Positions 5,536-10,037 of a stretch of DNA of 10,037 nucleotides are shown here, piece by piece. Source of the stretch: an uncultured Lachnospiraceae bacterium (GTDB lineage: Bacteria > Bacillota_A > Clostridia > Lachnospirales > Lachnospiraceae); NCBI GenBank assembly GCA_905200565.1, contig CAJKKX010000046.1:1-10037 (forward strand). Reading direction: 5' to 3'. Within the stretch, counting starts at the first letter, position 1. Every line of letters starts with the position of its first letter. The notes beneath the pieces were generated by a model. The model searched no databases and was not told where the DNA came from. It was given only the letters and a program-made list of their open reading frames with translations. The position numbers and the translations under genes are program-made.

Positions 5536-8424
5536 ATGCTGGAATTAAACTGGAGTGATGTGATAAGCACACTCACACAGATCAGGGGATACCTGATCGC
5601 GATAGGCGCTATTATTGCTGTGGCAGTCATTGTAATGATTGCCTGCCTGAAGCTCGCCGCACATAAGAAATATGTGATACGTACCCAGGCATTCGTTGCC
5701 ATGATCGTGGGAATTGCCATTGTTGCAAACTTAATCTGCACCGGCCCGATGTACACAATTCTGTCACTGGCATCCGGTACGGGCACGCTTACGGAGGAAA
5801 GCATTGCAGGGGCAGAGGAGCTGGCACAGCAGATCGCGGAAGAAGGAATCGTTCTGCTGCAGAATGATGACCAGACGCTTCCGCTGGCAGATAATAAAAA
5901 CATTAATGTGTTCGGATGGGCATCTACAGCGCCCTGCTACGGCGGAACCGGTTCCGGAGCACTCAATGACAGCTACCACATTGTAGACCTGCTGGAGGGT
6001 CTTTCCAACGCAGGATTTAACACGAACACCGAGCTTTCTGATTTTTACAGGGCATATGCGCAGAGCAGACCGGAAATCGGCATGTTTGCGCAGGACTGGA
6101 CACTTCCGGAGCCGCCGGCAGAAACCTACTCAGATGAGATGATGGAAAATGCCAGAGAGTTCTCTGAAAATGCAATGATCGTTCTCACGCGTGCAGGCGG
6201 AGAGCAGACAGACCTGCCGAGAACGCTGACAGGAGTTACATACAACAACAATTCGGAAGATTATGAAGATTTCCCGGAAGGCACGCATTATCTGGAGCCA
6301 AGCCAGAGCGAGCGCAACATGATCGATCTTGTATGCAGGAATTTTGATAACGTTATTCTGGTATACAACGGCGCCAATACAATGGAGCTGCAGATCGCGG
6401 ATGAATATGAGCAGATCAAGAGTGTGCTCTGGGTTCCCGGAACCGGTCAGAACGGTTTTAACGCTCTGGGAGAAATTCTTTCCGGCGAGGTGAATCCATC
6501 TGCAAAGACAGCCGATACGTTTGTAAGGGATCTGACAGCGACTCCGAACTGGAACAATTTTGGAGATTATGAGTATGACAATATGGATGAATTCGTCATT
6601 TCCGAAAGTGATCCGTATGTTCCGGGAGCATTACCACATTTTGTAAATTATACAGATGGGATCTACGTTGGATATAAGTTCTATGAAACAGCGGCGGAGG
6701 AAGGGCTGATCGATTACGAAGAGCTTGTTCAGTACCCGTTCGGCTATGGCCTGAGCTATACAGACTTTACGCAGGAAATGGGCGAGATGGTTACGGGTGA
6801 GGACGGAACGATCAGTTTTGATGTGACCGTTACCAACACAGGAGATGTGGCAGGCAAGGATGTGGTGGAGGTTTACTATAATCCGCCCTATACCAACGGA
6901 GGAATCGAAAAAGCATCTGCAAACCTGATCGCATACGATAAGACGGATATGCTGGAGCCGGGCGCTTCCCAGACATTGAGCATTTCAATATCCGCGGAGG
7001 ATATGGCATCCTATGATGACGAGGAGAACGGCTGCTACGTACTGGAAGAGGGCGAATATGTGATTTCCATCAATTCGGATTCCCACACGGTCATCGACTC
7101 CCAGACATATGAAGTGGAGAGCACGATTGTTTACGATGAAAACAATGCAAGAAGCACCGACCTGGTGGCAGCGCAGAACCAGTTTGACTTTGCAAAAGGC
7201 GAGCTGACCTACCTGTCAAGGGAAAACGGATTTGAAAACTATGAAGAAGCAGTGGCTGCGCCGGCAACCTACAGTATGCCGGAGGCGGACAAAGCCGGAT
7301 TTGTAAACAATTCCAATTTTGAACCGGAGGAGGACCCGGATGCCCAGATGCCGACGACCGGGGCAAAAAATAATATTTCGATCCTGGATCTCAGGGGAGC
7401 GGATTACGATGATGAGAAATGGGAAATGCTCCTTGATAATCTGACCATTGACGAAATGGTGGAAATGATCGCCCTGGGCGGTTATCAGACAGCTCCGGCA
7501 AAAAGTATCGACAAGATCGCAACCACGGACTGTGACGGTCCGGCGGCGCTGAATAATAACTTTACCGGCGTTGGCTCTATCGGATTCCCGGCAGGGGTGA
7601 TGCTTGCAAACTGCTGGAACGAAGACCTGGCGTACGCCTTTGGTGAAAATATCGGCCTGATGGCAGACGATATGAATGTATCCGGCTGGTATGCACCGGC
7701 GATGAATATTCACCGCTCCGCTTTTGCAGGACGTAACTTTGAGTATTATTCCGAAGATGCCCTCCTTTCCGGAAAATGTGCGGTAAATGCCGTATCCGGG
7801 GCATGGAGCCAGGGCGTATATGCTTACATCAAGCATTTTGCGCTGAATGACCAGGAGACAAACCGTTGGGAAATGCTCTGTGTGTGGGCTGATGAACAGG
7901 CTATCCGTGAGATTTATCTGAAGCCGTTTGAGATGTGCGTAAAGGATGGAGATGCGACAGCAGTCATGTCCTCCTACAACTACATTGGCAACCAGTGGGC
8001 AGGCGCATGCAGTCCGTTGCTGATCAATGTACTCAGAAACGAATGGGGCTTCAGGGGTTCGGTACTGACGGACTACTTTGCAGACTTCGGCTATATGGAT
8101 GCAGAGCGCGCGATTTATAACGGCGGTTCCACCTGCCTGATTAACAGGGATGTAAATACAAACTACATCAAAAATACCGATAATCCGACGACCGTTCAGC
8201 ATATGAGAGAAGCGTGCCACGATGTCCTTTATACGGCTGTCAACAGCAGAGGATTTGAGGAAGAAAATCTGTCCGCAGGTCTGATGACATGGCAGATCAT
8301 AATGATCGCAGCGGATGTTGTGATCGCAGTCCTTCTGCTTGCATTTGAGTTCTTTATTGTGCGCAAAGGTTATCAGAAGCGGAAAAAGAACGCTGTAAAA
8401 ATTGAAACGGTAAAAGAAGAATAA
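5536..8424 (+). CDS. Membrane-anchored family 3 glycoside hydrolase with reversed domain order
   Basis: The 962-residue protein starts at ATG 5536 after AAGGGAG (5521-5527). Two membrane helices (about 18-41 and 51-78) flank a positively charged loop (KLAAHKKYVIR). Next comes what is normally the GH3 C-terminal sandwich domain: EEGIVLLQN..TLPL (102-117), a GTGSG loop, LTRAGGEQTDLP with Glu223 as acid/base candidate, and WVPGTGQNGFNALGEILSGE (299-318). A fibronectin III-like domain follows (PFGYGLSYTDF at 401-411, strands to about 520), then a linker, and only then the barrel domain: LTIDEMVEMI, CDGP (666-669), GRNFEYYSED (732-741), KHFALNDQE (766-774), and the nucleophile Asp846 in VLTDY. A third helix (919-942) ends with basic RKGYQKRKK. 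Charge distribution puts the catalytic part outside the cell, tethered at both ends. Reversed GH3 order is known from Ruminococcus albus and Butyrivibrio beta-glucosidases. The usual S/T-D-W at the nucleophile is TDY here. The activity is likely an exo-acting beta-glycosidase; the sugar is not determinable. Confidence 0.93.
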   Translation: MLELNWSDVISTLTQIRGYLIAIGAIIAVAVIVMIACLKLAAHKKYVIRTQAFVAMIVGIAIVANLICTGPMYTILSLASGTGTLTEESIAGAEELAQQIAEEGIVLLQNDDQTLPLADNKNINVFGWASTAPCYGGTGSGALNDSYHIVDLLEGLSNAGFNTNTELSDFYRAYAQSRPEIGMFAQDWTLPEPPAETYSDEMMENAREFSENAMIVLTRAGGEQTDLPRTLTGVTYNNNSEDYEDFPEGTHYLEPSQSERNMIDLVCRNFDNVILVYNGANTMELQIADEYEQIKSVLWVPGTGQNGFNALGEILSGEVNPSAKTADTFVRDLTATPNWNNFGDYEYDNMDEFVISESDPYVPGALPHFVNYTDGIYVGYKFYETAAEEGLIDYEELVQYPFGYGLSYTDFTQEMGEMVTGEDGTISFDVTVTNTGDVAGKDVVEVYYNPPYTNGGIEKASANLIAYDKTDMLEPGASQTLSISISAEDMASYDDEENGCYVLEEGEYVISINSDSHTVIDSQTYEVESTIVYDENNARSTDLVAAQNQFDFAKGELTYLSRENGFENYEEAVAAPATYSMPEADKAGFVNNSNFEPEEDPDAQMPTTGAKNNISILDLRGADYDDEKWEMLLDNLTIDEMVEMIALGGYQTAPAKSIDKIATTDCDGPAALNNNFTGVGSIGFPAGVMLANCWNEDLAYAFGENIGLMADDMNVSGWYAPAMNIHRSAFAGRNFEYYSEDALLSGKCAVNAVSGAWSQGVYAYIKHFALNDQETNRWEMLCVWADEQAIREIYLKPFEMCVKDGDATAVMSSYNYIGNQWAGACSPLLINVLRNEWGFRGSVLTDYFADFGYMDAERAIYNGGSTCLINRDVNTNYIKNTDNPTTVQHMREACHDVLYTAVNSRGFEEENLSAGLMTWQIIMIAADVVIAVLLLAFEFFIVRKGYQKRKKNAVKIETVKEE

Positions 8425-8435
8425 CAAAGATCATG

Positions 8436-8478
8436 TAAGAGGGGCTGAGGGCTGTCTGGTCCGCAGCTCCTCATCTTA
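8436..8478 (+). promoter_or_regulatory. Intercistronic hairpin between the two glycosidase genes
   Basis: TAAGA and GGGGCTG (8436-8447) pair with CAGCTCC (8464-8470) and TCTTA (8474-8478), giving 12 base pairs with a three-base bulge and a 16-base loop. An alternative register pairs GAGGGGCTG with CAGCTCCTC. The stem fills most of the 72-base gap between the genes and ends three bases before the AGGGAG ribosome binding site (8482-8487). There is no T-run after it, so it is more likely an mRNA-stability, processing or translation-modulating element than a full terminator. Confidence 0.5.
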
Positions 8479-8496
8479 TACAGGGAGCGTAATTTT

Positions 8497-10037
8497 ATGA
8501 AACATAAAGATATCATTGATAAGATGACAATAGAAGAAAAAGCGGCGCTTCTGAGCGGTAAAGGAGAATGGCAGACATGGGATTTTGAACGGCTGGGAAT
8601 CCCATCCATTTTCTGCTCCGACGGACCGCACGGAATCCGCAAGCAGGCAGGAGCAGGTGATCATCTGGGGCTGAATCCGTCGCTGCCGGCGACCTGTTTT
8701 CCTACGGCAGCGACTATGGCAAACAGCTGGGATCCTGTCCTGGGAGAAGAGATCGGCAGGGCGCTTGGAGAGGAAGCGGCGGTGCAGGGTGTGGATATCG
8801 TTCTGGGACCGGGACTGAATATCAAAAGAAGTCCTCTGTGCGGAAGAAACTTTGAGTATTTTTCAGAGGATCCCTATCTTGCAGGAAAGATGGCGGCGGG
8901 CTATGTGCGCGGGATCCAGAGCAGCGGACGGTATGCCTGCCCGAAACACTTTGCGGTAAACAGCCAGGAGCTTCGCAGGATGGCGATGAACGCGGTAGTG
9001 GATGAAAGGACCCTCAGGGAGATCTATCTGACAGGGTTTGAAATTGTTGTAAAAGAGGGCAAAGCAAAGGCGCTTATGACCAGCTACAATCAGGTAAACG
9101 GTACATATGCGAATGAAAATACACATTTACTCAAAGAGATACTGAGAGAGGAATGGGGATACAACGGCATCGTGATCACGGACTGGGGCGGCTCCAACGA
9201 CCATATCAGGGGCGTGGCAGCAGGTTCGGATCTGGAAATGCCTACGCCGGGCATGGATTCTGCGCGGCAGCTTGTGAAAGCAATGCAGGATGGAAAGCTT
9301 TCCGAAGAGGCGGCAGACGCCTGCGTGGACCGGATGCTGGAAGCAGTGACGGCGCTGACAAAACACGCTGACGGAGGGTCAAAGCCGGAGGATTTTGACA
9401 AAGAAGCCCATCATGCACTGGCAAAGAAAGCGGCGGCGGAGAGCGCGGTGCTTCTGAAAAACGAGGAGAAGATCCTTCCGCTGAAGACGGGAACTCATGT
9501 GGCGCTGATCGGAGATTTTGCATTTGATCCAAGATACCAGGGAGCCGGCTCTTCCATGGTGAATACAATAAAACTGGATAAGATGTCAGAACGGATCGGA
9601 GAATACGACCTGACGGTTGTCGGGATGGCAAGGGGGTATAAACGGGACGGCACGGCAGATGCAGTGATGGAAAAAGAAGCGGTCGATCTTGCGCGGTCCG
9701 CAGACGTAGTGCTGTACTGCTTTGGGCTGGATGAAATGAGTGAATCCGAGGGGATTGACCGTACCCATATGAGGATCCCGCAAAACCAGATCACGCTCCT
9801 GGAGTCCATTGCACGGGTAAATGAAAATATCGTTGGTATTTTAAGTGCCGGTGCCGCCGTGGAAATGCCCTGGCATGTCAGTTTAAAAGCACTGCTTCAC
9901 GGATATCTGTACGGACAGGCAGGGGCAGGCGCTATGCTGGATATCATTACCGGAAAGGTAAATCCGTCCGGCAGGCTGAATGAGACGTATCCCATCAGCT
10001 ATGAGGACACCCTCCATCTGCAGGACGAAGTGGCGCC
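8497..10037 (+). CDS. Family 3 glycoside hydrolase, beta-glucosidase-like (partial, right edge)
   Basis: Translation from ATG 8497, nine bases after AGGGAG (8482-8487), is open to the window end, giving 513 complete codons. The order is the standard one. The barrel domain (about 1-290) has MTIEEKAALLSG, SDGPHGIRKQ (41-50), GRNFEYFSEDP (116-126), KHFAVNSQE (150-158) and nucleophile Asp229 in VITDWGG. The sandwich domain (from about 310) has AAESAVLLKNEEKILPL, the GAGSS loop, acid/base Glu418 in SESEGIDR, and GQAGAGAMLDIITGKVNPSGRL near the edge. The fibronectin-like domain and C-terminus lie outside the window; full enzymes are about 700-850 residues. No signal peptide or membrane segment is present, so it should be cytoplasmic, hydrolysing terminal beta-linked sugars from imported oligosaccharides or glycosides. 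Motifs resemble bacterial beta-glucosidases, but family 3 also includes xylosidases and others. It lies 72 bases after the membrane-bound enzyme and is probably in the same operon. Confidence 0.94.
   Translation, partial: MKHKDIIDKMTIEEKAALLSGKGEWQTWDFERLGIPSIFCSDGPHGIRKQAGAGDHLGLNPSLPATCFPTAATMANSWDPVLGEEIGRALGEEAAVQGVDIVLGPGLNIKRSPLCGRNFEYFSEDPYLAGKMAAGYVRGIQSSGRYACPKHFAVNSQELRRMAMNAVVDERTLREIYLTGFEIVVKEGKAKALMTSYNQVNGTYANENTHLLKEILREEWGYNGIVITDWGGSNDHIRGVAAGSDLEMPTPGMDSARQLVKAMQDGKLSEEAADACVDRMLEAVTALTKHADGGSKPEDFDKEAHHALAKKAAAESAVLLKNEEKILPLKTGTHVALIGDFAFDPRYQGAGSSMVNTIKLDKMSERIGEYDLTVVGMARGYKRDGTADAVMEKEAVDLARSADVVLYCFGLDEMSESEGIDRTHMRIPQNQITLLESIARVNENIVGILSAGAAVEMPWHVSLKALLHGYLYGQAGAGAMLDIITGKVNPSGRLNETYPISYEDTLHLQDEVA

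Noticed and set aside
7216..8427. Long open frame (403 codons) on the minus strand
   Set aside because: It lies wholly opposite the barrel domain of the permuted GH3, whose motifs are unmistakable. The reverse translation is rich in Cys, His and Arg without any recognisable domain, as expected of an antisense shadow.
1..10037. Insertion sequence, CRISPR array, tRNA or rRNA
   Set aside because: I looked for transposase motifs, terminal repeats, regularly spaced repeats and cloverleaf or rRNA-like stretches and found none, although two genes show deletion damage.

Overview
The window looks like chromosomal DNA of a gut-type Gram-positive Clostridia, most likely a member of the Lachnospiraceae. 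This is inferred from gene content: an AgrC-like histidine kinase paired with a LytTR response regulator, strong AGGAGG-type ribosome binding sites, and a family 3 glycoside hydrolase with reversed domain order, an arrangement described in Ruminococcus and Butyrivibrio. No rRNA, tRNA, CRISPR array or intact mobile element was seen. All genes I can support lie on the plus strand.

Left part (1-3170). A terminator at 118-157 closes whatever lies upstream. It is followed by a decayed MATE-type transporter remnant (293-598), an intact exported esterase of the CE1/esterase D type (638-1684), an NAD(P)H-dependent FMN reductase/flavodoxin-family gene broken by an internal deletion (1755-2225), and an intact aldo/keto reductase (2254-3099) with a hairpin terminator behind it. 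The block looks partly eroded. Two of its four genes are damaged, and the esterase signal peptide seems to have lost the cysteine of a former lipobox.

Middle (3171-5535). A promoter candidate at 3265-3294 precedes a two-gene signalling operon: a LytTR response regulator (3397-4101) overlapping by one base a multi-pass GHKL histidine kinase (4101-5426). A second promoter candidate, of the extended -10 type, lies at 5466-5474.

Right part (5536-10037). There are two tandem family 3 glycoside hydrolases. The first (962 aa) has its C-terminal sandwich and fibronectin-like domains ahead of its barrel domain, with two membrane helices at the N-terminus and one at the C-terminus, so the enzyme should sit outside the cell held at both ends. 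The second has the standard domain order, has no signal peptide and runs off the right edge, so it is probably cytoplasmic. A 12-bp hairpin lies between them. The simplest reading is a regulated glycoside-utilisation locus: the two-component system senses a signal at the membrane, one beta-glycosidase acts at the cell surface and the second acts on imported products. The link between the two-component system and the hydrolases rests on position only, and the substrate cannot be read from the sequence.
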